Shown here one piece after another: positions 25,001 through 35,684 of a stretch of 64,000 bases of DNA. Under the pieces are notes generated by a model that ran no database searches, was not told the origin of the DNA, and saw nothing but the letters and a program-made list of their open reading frames with translations. Within the stretch, counting starts at the first letter, position 1; each line of letters begins with the position of its first letter. The stretch covers positions 434,001 to 498,000 of the forward strand of contig NW_024067684.1 in NCBI RefSeq assembly GCF_009389715.1. Reading direction: 5' to 3'. The position numbers and the translations under genes were made by a program. The DNA comes from Phoenix dactylifera (Eukaryota; Streptophyta; Magnoliopsida; Arecales; Arecaceae).

Positions 25001-28000
25001 GTTATACTGCCAACGTGTTTCACATTGAACATCAATCTTATGCGCCTTCAGTATAGTGGTTTAAAGGTGGAAAGAGTGGACCCCTTAATGAAATTTCCTG
25101 GAACCCCAGGACTACAATCAATATTAATTATGTCTTCCCTCAAGAAAAGAATATTAATTATATTATCCCACTTATAAGAATAAATCATGCTAGGAGGATT
25201 GTAATATATTCAAGTCAATCCACCATGATTGTCAGGATGGTTATACAATCATTTGTTGAACCTTGAACATTTAAATTGGTACATTTGAGGTAAAATATAG
25301 CTATCTGTGGTTCATCTAATAAAATACTAAATAGAATGATTTGACTAGTTGAATGTTACTGATTGATGCATATATAACTTAATGTGAATGTAACTTCAGC
25401 TCTTTGACTAAAAGGAGAGAAGATGGATGCAAGCAGGTATATTACTAGGTTAGATAACAATGGAGAAGCCAATGATGAGGACATGGTTGGACCACGGGAA
25501 CTTGTTTATATAAAACTTTTAGGGTTAAGTAAGTAGAATAAAACCAGTCAAATTAAAACAACAATTTAACCTATCACTGTACAAAATATACTAGTTATTG
25601 TACTTCAATTTTATGATTAATTTGTGCATTTTAAATTTAATTTTCACACCAAATATTTGTTCATTCTTAAGATGTTTAATAGGCTAAACAGCTACTCAAC
25701 CATGCAGACAAAAATGTATGATGCCTAAATAAATAAATGGTCATCTGCAGTTATTAGATTTATATGTGCATTTTAAATTCAGTTTTCACGCCAAACGTTT
25801 GCTCATTCTTTAGATGCTTAATGAAAGATAACCAGTTAACCACTTAGACAGAAACATATGATGTCTAAATAAATAAATAGCCATCTAACATTTCTGAGAT
25901 TATCGTGTAAGTGGTTGGAGTTGCAAAATAATTTATTGGGCCACTCTTAAACTTTCAGTGACCATTATTGATAATCTATAATCCACTATGTCATGTAATT
26001 AATAATATTAAAAAACAATGTATTGTCTAGACAAACTCACACATGAAAGCAATATAAACAAAAAATTTATTACTTTCTCTTCACAAAGGTGCCTTCTGTT
26101 GGAATGCTGTGCTTCTATACCCTTTGTCAATCTTCTTGGTACTTCCCTTGCCACCATAGTATGTGGTGCCAAAGGAGCCATGAATATGCAACACTAACAT
26201 AGTTCAATACCTTTGAGTTTTCGTTCTGGTTTACTTTATGGATTGTAGGGGTATCAGATATATATTTGTTAAGCACCTTTCCTTCTCCTCACCTCGTGCA
26301 CCTTTGGTGCTCTTTTCATTCCTTCTGATTTAGAAGTGATTTTCTTTTCCATAAGAAAGTTTGGAGTCACTATATCCTAATTTGATTGATTTGGGAGAGG
26401 ACATGATAAGAAGAATGAGAACTGTGAGAAAACAACCAACAAAAATGGTACTTCAAATGCTCTCAGCTGTGTATAACAGATCTGGGCTGTTTCCTTTATA
26501 AGCATTCGGATTCCTGGCCGGAAAGCTATTGAAATTTGATTCAGAGACCCTTATAATTGACAAAAGCCTCTTATGGTCAAGCACTACTACTCTAACTTTT
26601 AGAGAAATCCTACCAAGAGATGTACTATTCTCTACCAGAAATTTATGAATTGATAATTATCTGTGGTTTTTTTAGTTGGAAATAATGATTAGTTTTCAGT
26701 TTACATATGGATACCTGGTGTATCACAAGTGCTACTTATTCCTTTTGTTTTCTTATGTTAATTGTCATTATGGAGACTTGTTTACATGTCTATTTTGCAC
26801 AGTAGAAGAAGATGAAGTTGCTATTCATTTAAGATTTGATTTATTTCAAGTTTGTAATTCGAATTACTTAATTTGCATGCTATTTAGCTATGGTTTTTAT
26901 ATGCCAGTAGTAATGAACCAAAATATCAAATAAAAGTTTCTACTAATTTAGCAAATTTGCCAAATCTGTTCTTTTTTTCTTTTTGTTCAGGTGAGCCCAG
27001 ATGGCAATCAATTTGCTATAACATCTCCTGATCGCAGGATACGTGTCTTTTGGTTCAAAACGGGTAAAATGAGGCTTGTGTATGATGAATCTCTTGAGGT
27101 AACATTCATTTCTACTTGAAAGCTGTTTTTTCAGATAATTTATATTCTCATATTCTGAAATTTGGCAGGTGGCCCAAGATTTACAAAGAAGTGGTGCTCC
27201 TTTATATCAGCTAGAAGCGATTGACTTTGGGCGAAGAATGGCTGTTGAGAAGGAAATAGAGAAAACAGAAAATGCTCCACAACCAAATGCTATTTTTGAT
27301 GAGAGCTCTAACTTTCTTATTTATGCAACCCTTCTGGGTATAAAAGTAAGCTCTACTTCTAGTGCTTGTAAATAATAGAATTGGAAGCCTAGCCCTTTAA
27401 TCTACTAGCCATCCAATAGTCTTGCTTTTCATTGTTATCCATGAGAAGCATGTTTAATATGGAAAGTTTTTTTTTTGATCTTCATTTAAGTCTTGTTTGG
27501 CAGCATCATTATCATTTCATATCCTTCAACTTGTGTATATATCCCAATACATACAATGGATTATACAATAAATCACATATATATTGACCTTTAAATATTT
27601 TCATCGGTAGTTTCATTTTGTGCCATTTTCTATCTACTAAATGTTATTTTCTATGTAAAAGACTCATTTGCACTGTGCACCCCTACAAAATGTACTAGAG
27701 AGAAATGTATAGTTTTTCCTTGGTTAACAGATAACTTTTTTCTCTTTAATTTGTACAAAAGTTCATCATACAACTGAGATTATTGAGCCATTTGTTTGCA
27801 AGTTGGAGAGTTTTGCAAATTAGGGTATGTCTGGTTTGGATGTAATAAAAATAGGAACAAGAAAAGTTATGCATGTGGAAATATTTATGCCATGAGTTAT
27901 TTTAATTTTGTTTGGTTACAATTTCTGGTAAAAACTCAGTATGAGGTTTGGTACTGGTATGTGAAACCTTGATTTCTGGAACTTCTGGATTAGGGTTCAT

Positions 28001-31000
28001 GTCCATCAAAAATAGAAAGCTGGCATAGGCAATGGCTTTATGCTAGGAAACATAGCTTTTGACAGCCTCCCCTCGGAAGAGTTATGGCTGGCATAAACAA
28101 GGTTAACCAGCATAATTATTCCCTGCTTATGACTGTTTTCTAAAAGCTGTTTGGCATGCATAAGGTTTATTCCAAGCCTTATGCCTGCTATGTTCCCCTA
28201 ACAAATGCTGCCTAGAAAAATGTTGATAAAAAGTTGCAATGATGCAAAGGTGAAAAAGGTGGGTTAAGTTAAAAATGGGATAAGTTAGTCATTCATGAAT
28301 TTTTTTCCTGCCATTTTTTGATTATATATTTCAGATACTTGAAATCCAGGCTTCTGTGGATATTTAATAAGTCTGGTTCCACGTATTTGTTAAGACAATA
28401 TATCTTTTTTTTGTAATATAGTGAGACCATTATGGATATGATTTTCCTCCATTCTTCTTGTATTCTGCTATCCTTCAAGCGAACGAACATATTTCAGTTT
28501 CTTATGTTAGAGTTCATACTTCAATTTGAATGCCATCTGGTCCTAAAGTTTACATCTTTTTATCTTGTTAAATCTACTCATACATTTGTACTTGGATCTT
28601 GCCCAAATTCTATTCTCCTTTTGTTATTCTTGTAAAACACATATCATTTCTATCTCTTACAATTCATTATCTTGTACATCTATGTTTCCATTGTTTTTGG
28701 TATGTGCTTTGAACCCCTAGTTTTCCTGACCATTTTTTGCTAGATTGAGTGAATTGGGCATATCGAGTGTTGGCACGCTGAACCAACTTCCATAGAGGGC
28801 GTACCAACACTGTACCAAATGGTTTATGTATGAAGTCTGGTATAGGGATTGCGAACTTTGGTAGCTACTTTATATTTCTTTTGGAATTTTATATATATAT
28901 ATATATATATATAAGTCCTATGGCTTCTAATTTTTGTCTTTCTTCAGGATTTATCTTTTTTTTTTCCTGCTTCACTTCAGTTTTCCAACATTAAGTTTTT
29001 TTAAAGATATGTTGGTTGCCTTTGCACAACTTCTCTAGATACTTTCTTATGGCATCGAACCATTTGCTCCCACCTCACACATGGTGGTGCTCTCTCTGGT
29101 TATTACTGATGCAAGTCATATGTTTCGTCTCTTGTACTTGCTGCTCTTGGTATAAACATCTGTAACCAATAATTTTTGCTGGATGATCAAAATCACCATA
29201 AGGACACCTCTAAAATTCTTACTCATTCTCTTCTTATTCTTTATAAGAGCTTAATTTGTTTGTGCTGATTTTGTACTAGCCTCTCCCATTTTGTTCCTAG
29301 TTTAAAATATTTGCTCTCCATGTTCAGCAGAAAGCTTATATTCGGGTATATTTTTTCTGATATTTACTCCCTTCCATGTTGTATCGTGTTGACAAGCTGT
29401 AGTAAACTTTTCTCATCATATCAATGCCTACAATGCCCCATTTTTGATGCAACAAAATGTGTTTGATTTTTGGTGTATAATTTGCTTTAGGTTCTCTTTC
29501 TGTCTGATGGAGAAAATCTTGTCTGGTAAGGGCTGTAATCTCGGTATCGGATATTGTATCGGTACTTTATCGGTTTGATACGGTATGGTATGGTACATCT
29601 CTGTGCCGAAATAACTTTCCAATCATTTTTCTCATTTTTCATCTCGGTACGCCTCGGTATGGACTGGTATGCATCTTGGTATGTCTTGGTACACCTCGGT
29701 ATGGGGCGGTACGGGCGGTATGGGGTTTGTACCTATTTGAAGGTGTGTTTCATACCGGTTTTCTGTCGGGGCGGTATGATATGCCCGATATTGGGCGGTT
29801 TCTGGCCGTCAGTTGTCTATTTCTTCCAACACCATGTTAAATCATGAGTAGTTGCTTTTGAGAGCTAGCTTTTCTAACTCACGCTTATTTTGACCATTTC
29901 AAGTATGTGGCTTGTCATGACCACACTAGATAATCTTTTGTTTATTTGTGCATTAACCCATTGATATTTGTGGTAGTATATATTGTTACTATTGTAGCAA
30001 TTAAATTTTTAGTTTTCATAGAACCTTCTCTCATTAGCCCCCGAAATACTCACTGAAGGACTTGTTCAGGTCTTCTGTTGAACAATTAAAGTATACCAAA
30101 ACACTGTTTCATCTATGCAAAATCTTGGAACTAAAGTGTGTTAGGCAAGAGATTGGTGCTTCTACTTTCAGGCTGATAGAACACTCGTAATCATATGTCT
30201 TCTCAGGATGAAACTAGATACTTTTTTGTTTATTTATGCATTAACCCGTTGATCTTTGTGCCTGTAGTATATATGCCTTCTCTCATTAGCCACTGAAATA
30301 TTCACTAAAGGACTTGCACAGGTCTTCTGTTGAACGACTAAAATACACCAAAACACTATTTCATGTATGCAGGAATCTTGAAACTAAAGTGTATTGGGCA
30401 GGATGGTAGTGCTTCTATTTTCAGGCTCATAGAGCAGTCATAATCATATGCCCTCTTTAAGGTGTCTTCTGTGCTTATTTCTCTGAGATATAATTCGGCT
30501 TTGGCCGGTGATTTGCATAGTTGTACTACAAGATTGGGTTCATAATATAAATATTGACTTTACAAAAGAATTTGTGACTCAGCTATAGTGTATTTGATAT
30601 TAGGCTTAGAGTAATTTTTGAAGGTGTTCTCAACATTATGATATGAAGTTTAATAGCAATATCTTTTACCATGATATGTTCCAACACCTGGACTCCCACA
30701 GTACTATGTGTCCGATCATTCTAAAGCATCTAATTGATGAATATGTGGTTGTGTTTTCCTTATATCTATGACCCTTTGTTTTCTAAGATAATATGCTCAG
30801 TACCTTCTTAACAATAACTTTCATTCAGTAGCTTGTTAGATATGGTCATGGTTGTTGTTGAATGTTTCCTTACTTTTGTTGCTACAGATAGTAAATTTGC
30901 ACACAAATAAAGTTGCCCGAATTCTTGGAAAAGTGGAGAATAATGACAGGTTTTTAAGAATTGCTTTATATCAAGGTGACAAGAGTAACAAAAAAGTTCG

Positions 31001-34000
31001 GAAGATTCCTGCAGCTGCAGCAAATGTCAATGAAACCAAAGAACCTTTGACAGATCCTACACTTCTGTGTTGTGCTTTCAAAAAACATCGAATCTATTTG
31101 TTCAGGTACTAAAATCAAGATTTGGCAAATTGACTAAATATTTGCTTATGTAAATGAGCCATCAACAAATATTATCAGTGTCCATTAGTTGATTATGTTT
31201 GCTAAGAGAAACTGAAAGTGAAGCTGTGAAATCCGGTAAACTGGGTGATTGAGTAGCTGGTGGCTGAATTATATTCCTACATCGATACATTTGTAATTTG
31301 CATTTTTTGTTCTGGGGTTTTGGGATGAAACAGGCCTTGTGCTAAAACATGAATTTTGTTTTTTTATAATGAAAATACTGTAATAACATGAAGAATGTTA
31401 TGGAATTATCTTCTTTTGTTATTAATTTTTAGTTAATTTAACTCCTTGATTGTGACTTGTAAAATCTTTCTTACGTTGGCTGTATCTTAAACAGCCGAAG
31501 AGAGCCTGAAGAACCTGAAGATGCAACCAAAGGAAGGGATGTTTTTAATGAAAAGCCGCCACCTGAGGAGCTTTTAGCAGTATCTGATATAGGAAACGCT
31601 GTCACAACATCCCTTCCTGATAGCGTGGTAAGGTCTCTTGTCAAATTAATGTGTTGACGAGAGTAATTTGTATCTACATCCATACTATACAGTAACAACT
31701 TATTTTCGGCATAGCATTTGATATTTCCTTAGTAGTTCTAGATATTCAATTCATTTGCTTGTGCTTAGATAAGGTAATTTATGTAGTAAGTTTCCTGAAT
31801 GATGAGTTGAATATTGAACTCACATAAGGCTCCAATTCCCTTTCTGTATGGCATGATGATGTTATGGATTGTGATTATATATTCCATGATGGCATCATGG
31901 ATGCAAGAATAGCATGTCATGTCCATCCAATGCCTAACAGCATTTTTTATGTTGTCAGGTTTTGCACACATCTCTTGGTGATATTCACATGAGACTGTAC
32001 CCAGAAGAATGCCCGAAAACTGTGGAGAACTTTACAACTCATTGTAGAAATGGATATTATGACAATCTCATCTTCCACCGTGTAATTAAGGGATTCATGA
32101 TACAGACAGGAGATCCTTTGGGAGATGGCACTGGTGGGCAGTCTATATGGGGATGGGAATTTGAAGATGAGTTTCACAAAAGGTAATATCTTATCTCTAT
32201 AGAAGTCAGCGGTTCTGTATAATCTTCTTTGTTATTACTATTTACTACAAGGTATTGCATCTTTTATTCTTGTCATGCTTATTTTTATTTATTTCGACAG
32301 TAATATCTCCCCTTGGATCATTTTAATTTGTTTATTTTGATATAAAACCAAAATTTGAGATGGCTGGAAGTAGTAATCTTTGATTTGAAGACATCTTCCA
32401 ATTTTGAAGTGTAATCTGTACGGTCCACCCCAACTATGATACTTCATGGTTGAATTACAATGAAAATACTACTGAAACCAAATAGTGAAACCTTGACCAT
32501 TGAACCCATACCATTTATTCAAAGTTCAGTGAAGTATGTATAATGACATAAATTAGATTTGATGCTTGGAATGGTGCCTTTTAACAATTAGATCTTTTGG
32601 AACATATAGAATTATCTAGCTGTCCATGCTGCTGAGCAGTTGAAGTGCTGTTACTTCATATCCAATAATTCTATTTTAATATCCTGAATGGTCTCCTGAT
32701 TTCCTAGTCTATGCTTAGTTGTATATGTATGAGCTGATTGACATCAATTATGAAGTTTCATGCTACAGCTTGTTGCTTTTCGTATGCACTGTAATAGCTT
32801 GAACCCCTAAAAGTCTTTTCTAAGACAGTGCTAAATTTTGAACAAAGATATTAAAAAATAACAAATGCATTCTTTCCTATGATAATCCAAGCTACAACAC
32901 TTCTAGACTAGTCAACATGTCTGCCCAATCAATTGACGAGCATATCAGGGTCAACTTCATATATGATTGTTTTGTCTAGTAGGTTTCCAGAATATTATGA
33001 CTCACTCTATCTTAAAGTAAGCTCTTAATGAATTGGTGCCAAATTCTTAGCTGAAGTAATTTTTTCCTAGAGAAGCAAAATCAGGAATTAAAACTAAGTT
33101 GATGGGTGTGAAGACCTGCAATGCTGGCTACGGAATTTGAGCTCGGTAGTGGAAAAATATACATTGAGATATCCTTGTCCTTTCATAAAAACAAGACTAG
33201 GAGGAACAGGGATAAGTTTGGTGCAGAGAATGCATGAATATTTAGGCATAGATTTAAGTCCAAAAAGGGCAAGAAAGATTCCTAGGGGAAATATACTGAT
33301 GGGGTATCAGGAAACCTTATAGGCTACTGGATGGGAAGTGAGACCTGCACTATTAGGTACACAATTTTAGCTTATGCAGTTCAATTCCTAGGTGAAAGAA
33401 TGATTTGACTAAGAGGAAGAAGGTTATATAGATATGGGTACTTGCATTTCATTTTTAAGCATGAATTTCGACTCAAAAGACAAAAATTTACATTATGCCG
33501 GCTAGAAAACACCAGCCCTTACACATTTTTCTTTTCCTAATTAAATATGTTACTAAGTCAGAAAGGTGGTTTAAAATGATTTTATGGGTCCAGTTAGAGT
33601 AATTTTTGGTCCTTACTAACTAATTAGTAATTTTTATAGCTTCTTTTTGGCCCTTACTAACTAATGAGTACATGATTACAGAGCTTTGGGATGATAACAA
33701 ACTCTTTTTTCCCATTTGCTGTCTTGTTCAATCACTTAATTGTGTCTTCTTCAACTGTTAATTATGAATCCAGCACACATCATATCATGATGCAGTTTTC
33801 ATGGAATCATGTTTTGCAAACTTGAAATGGTTCGGCTGTACATCTCACAAGACAGTCCTGCCATGGAAGAGTTCTTAGGTCCGGGTCAAAGAGTTATAGC
33901 AATAAACTTCAATACGAATAGTGAGATGGGATTTATAGATGTCTTCCATTTCAAAGGCTGGACTATGTTGAAATAAGTGACGCTTGCTATTAATGTTACT

Positions 34001-34516
34001 TTATGTTTACATCTATGTTCTCAATCTTGCAAGCTTATTCTTTTATTCATTTTGAGTACTGCTGTCAATTGCATTCTTACCTCTATGTTTTTGTTTTATA
34101 GTAATTCTATTTTGTTGATTACACTGGTCATAATAACTTATATTGAAGATGTCATTCACATACCCAGTTGATGAATGTTTTCCTGCTTGCAGCTTGAGGC
34201 ATGACAGACCTTTCACAGTATCAATGGCAAATGCTGGACCAAATACAAATGGTTCTCAGTTTTTTATTACCACTGTGGCCACACCATGGCTTGACAATAA
34301 GCATACTGTTTTTGGCAGAGTTGTAAAGGGGATGGATGTTGTTCAGGTACAAATTTTGTGCAGTATCTTAGAAAAGTCTCCCCCCCCCAACCCACATTTG
34401 CTGACTGTTTGAATCTGATGTTAAATAAGCAGGGAATAGAGAAGGTCAAGACAGATAAGAATGACAAGCCATATCAGGATGTCAAGATCTTAAATGTTAC
34501 TGTTCCCAATTCCTAG
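13032..34516 (+). CDS. CYP71: CYP71-type peptidyl-prolyl cis-trans isomerase with WD40 repeats
   Basis: Thirteen coding exons: 13032-13186, 13440-13525, 16136-16224, 20867-21106, 21213-21334, 24365-24440, 26991-27098, 27169-27345, 30888-31105, 31495-31627, 31959-32182, 34193-34346, 34433-34516. All introns are GT-AG and all joins keep frame, giving 621 residues, close to Arabidopsis CYP71 (about 630). The N-terminal two thirds form the WD40 part ([48 protein letters not shown]). Residues about 469-621 are a cyclophilin domain with FHRV (R509), FMIQTGD (515-520), [13 protein letters not shown] (555-567), and W575 and H580 of the active site. In Arabidopsis this nuclear protein binds histone H3 and supports gene silencing and organ formation (family knowledge). 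Oddity: W534 in [11 protein letters not shown], where I remember Arg in the Arabidopsis protein. Several introns (2, 3, 5, 6, 8, 11) are 2-4.6 kb and repeat-filled; others are as short as 70 bp. Confidence 0.95.
14640..15004. mobile_element. MITE-like element in CYP71 intron 2
   Basis: The left edge GGGCATGTTTGATGTCGC and the right edge, read in reverse complement, GGCTGTGTTTGGTGTTTC, are imperfect terminal inverted repeats (about 12 of 18 match). The interior has AAGCACTTCTT repeats in both senses. No target duplication is convincing, so the superfamily is left open. Confidence 0.4.
16743..17505. mobile_element. hAT-like non-autonomous element in CYP71 intron 3
   Basis: Starts TTAGGGATGCTAATTTTTGA and ends GACCCATTGCCACCCTA, which reads TAGGGTGGCAATGGGTC in reverse. 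TAGGGNTGNCAAT-type ends are typical of a large group of plant hAT MITEs. The octamers TAAGAACT (left) and TAAGCACT (right, one base further out) match 7 of 8, as for an 8-bp hAT target duplication. The interior includes a 25-C run at 16904-16928 followed by CCAAAAACCCCC and an AC repeat. A related copy lies at 35075-35684. Confidence 0.65.
19836..19969 (+). mobile_element. tRNA-type SINE with perfect 9-bp target duplication, CYP71 intron 3
   Basis: TAATCCAAT occurs at 19827-19835 and again at 19970-19978, directly flanking a 134-bp insert that ends in eight A. Near its 5' end are pol III promoter-like boxes: box A AGCTTAACTCAGTGG (about 19848-19861) and box B GGGATCAAATCATGCC (19876-19891), spaced as in tRNA-derived SINEs. 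The tail section reads AGGGCTACCCCCCATTGTGT. It lies in sense orientation to the host gene and is copied by LINE machinery in trans (family knowledge). The box order, A tail and duplication make the call firm; the SINE family name is not known to me. Confidence 0.85.
20161..20320 (+). repeat. Local tandem duplication in CYP71 intron 3
   Basis: Unit 1 (20161-20251) and unit 2 (20253-20320) both begin TATTGGGATTGG and run through GACAATGAGTATACT to CATTGGGGTGTGAG. Inside unit 1 a 20-bp piece (TGAGTATACTGGTTCATTGG) is itself repeated at 20201 and 20221. Units differ at several bases. This could be a fragment of an LTR, but no LTR ends are seen. Confidence 0.8.
22698..23319. mobile_element. hAT-like non-autonomous element in CYP71 intron 5
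   Basis: Begins TAGGGGTGTCATTGGTTC and ends GATCAATTGATAGCACCTG, which reads CAGGTGCTATCAATTGATC in reverse, an eroded terminal inverted repeat. Flanking octamers ACATGGAT (22690-22697) and ACATGGAC (23320-23327) match 7 of 8. The interior is made of words such as AAGCTTGATTTG and GAGCTTGA, typical of these MITEs. No coding capacity. Confidence 0.7.
23300..24015 (+). repeat. Pair of diverged direct repeats of about 175 bp in CYP71 intron 5
   Basis: Segments 23300-23480 and 23845-24015 align through GGATCAA, ATGGACCTTGTTCTTGAAAA, AATAGAAAT and a final CTAATGTAGGCATACTGCAA / TTAATGTAGGTATACTGCAA. About 365 bp of unlike sequence separates them. The first segment begins inside the right end of the hAT-like element at 22698-23319, and the second also carries a version of that end (GGATCAACTGACAGC). 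Confidence 0.75.
25619..25895 (+). repeat. Tandem duplication of about 135 bp in CYP71 intron 6
   Basis: Unit 1 (25619-25755) and unit 2 (25760-25895) share GTGCATTTTAAATT, TTTTCAC-CCAAA--TTTG-TCATTCTT, ATATGATG/GTATGATG and CTAAATAAATAAAT-G-CATCT, with scattered substitutions. Neither unit shows coding potential. Confidence 0.8.
27830..28200. repeat. MITE-like repeat in CYP71 intron 8
   Basis: The start GGGTATGTCTGGTTTGGATG and an inner CTGTTTGGCATGCATAAGG resemble ends of plant DNA elements of the GTTTGG type. The inner part forms a small hairpin (GCATAAGG ... CCTTATGC). The boundaries and a target duplication could not be fixed. Confidence 0.3.
28887..28914. repeat. (TA)n microsatellite in CYP71 intron 8
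   Basis: About 14 uninterrupted TA units. Simple sequence; no further role visible. Confidence 0.9.
29530..29800. repeat. CGGTATGG-rich repeat in CYP71 intron 8
   Basis: The words CGGTAT, GGTATGG and GGTACACCTCGG recur more than a dozen times over about 270 bp, mostly in the same sense. It is GC-richer than the rest of the intron. It looks like a degenerate short-period array or the interior of a non-autonomous element; I see no clear ends. Confidence 0.55.
29917..30458 (+). repeat. Tandem duplication of about 270 bp in CYP71 intron 8
   Basis: Unit 1 (about 29917-30206) and unit 2 (about 30207-30458) share ACTAGATA, TTGTTTATTT-TGCATTAACCC, CCTTCTCTCATTAGCC, AGGTCTTCTGTTGAAC, ACCAAAACACT-TTTCAT and TAATCATATG in the same order. 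Unit 2 lacks about 30 bp after GTATATAT. Divergence by eye is roughly 10-15 percent. Confidence 0.85.
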
Positions 34517-34893
34517 ACTTCATGCTCTTTCCCATTGACTGATGGTATGTGTTTCTCCAAGTCTGTAGTTTGAAATCTTGGCTTGTGAACCTATGTCACA
34601 AGATATTCCAATATTTTTCAATTTTGTATATGGTCATAGTTTATATACTCGGGTGATGCACACAATGTAAACTTGTCATGGTTTATTTCTTTGTTGGTCA
34701 AGCTTAAGGATTTCCATTGGTAGTTGCACTGGTCAGAAAGTTGTTCCGGTACCAAATAGTTATCAGGTTCTTGTTTATATGTCCATTCTAACGAAAGGAG
34801 CATCACAGAATCTCATTATCATGTGTTGATGTTTGTCATGTTAATGCTTACATGGATTCAAAGCAATATTTTCTTCCCACACCATGATATTTC

Positions 34894-34899
34894 AATAAA
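34894..34899 (+). terminator. Candidate polyadenylation signal of CYP71
   Basis: AATAAA about 380 bp after the stop codon, within a plausible 3' UTR. Plant signals are loose, so this is only a candidate. Confidence 0.3.
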
Positions 34900-35074
34900 T
34901 GAGAAGGGTGCTAGTGTACAACTTGCTTCTGGGATGACATGAGATCAGTTCCTGATGGTTGTATATGGTGTTAATTTGCCTTCGGTGGCTTTGTCCATGT
35001 CATTTGGCTTATCAAAGTACTTTAATGTCAATGACATACTCTCTTTTCTGAAGGAGTGGCAAGTTTCGACTAGG

Positions 35075-35684
35075 ACAGGCCAGCACACCCCCCCCCCCCC
35101 CCCAACAAAAAAAAAAAAACCCACCACCAAGTGCGGAATAAATGGATTGGTTGATGTTTTTCTTTTATAATTGGTTGGGTATGAGTTAGCATAGGCCAAC
35201 CTAATTATAAATGGGTAGGGTAATCCAATGGGTCACCATAGGTTGAATAAACCTTTAAAATGCATCTCCAAGCCTCCAAGATACTAGTAGTGGCGCGATG
35301 GGCTATAATCTAGTTAAAGATTGTTTCGGATGATTAGTAAAGCTGCATAATTAACGGTTACATGAGAATAAAGAACACCGTAAATATGAAGTGACAACAT
35401 GTTTAAGATTAATTTTGTTTTCTTTTCCATTGCTATCTCACATTGTTTGGATGCCAACCCTAAATCCCCTGTTTTTGGTCATATTTTATTTTCATTTACT
35501 AACATATGCAACTGACAGGGGAAATACTATTGCTCTGGCAGGTGGCTATGGGTCCATCAAAATAAATGGGTTAGGTATGGATTTGTACTTCTCGACCCTA
35601 TTATAAATGGTTTGGTTGACTTGGTTCTAGGTTGAAGGTTTTCTTGACCTGACCCGACACAAGCCTGAACAATTGCTACCTGTA
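35075..35684. mobile_element. Second copy of the 16.7-kb hAT-like family
   Basis: Aligns with the element at 16743-17505 through AATAAATGG, GTTAGC-A-G-CCAAC, ATTATA-ATGGG, ACCTTTAAAA, TCCAAG-TACTAG-AGTGG and CTAGTTAA. The right end GCAATTG/CAATTGCTACCTG is a diverged version of the GACCCATTGCCACCCTA end. The left end is replaced or hidden by a 16-C run (35088-35103) followed by AACAAAAAAAAAAAA. The octamers AGTTTCGA (left) and AGTTTGAA (right) could be a decayed target duplication, but only with a slightly different left boundary. Confidence 0.55.
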
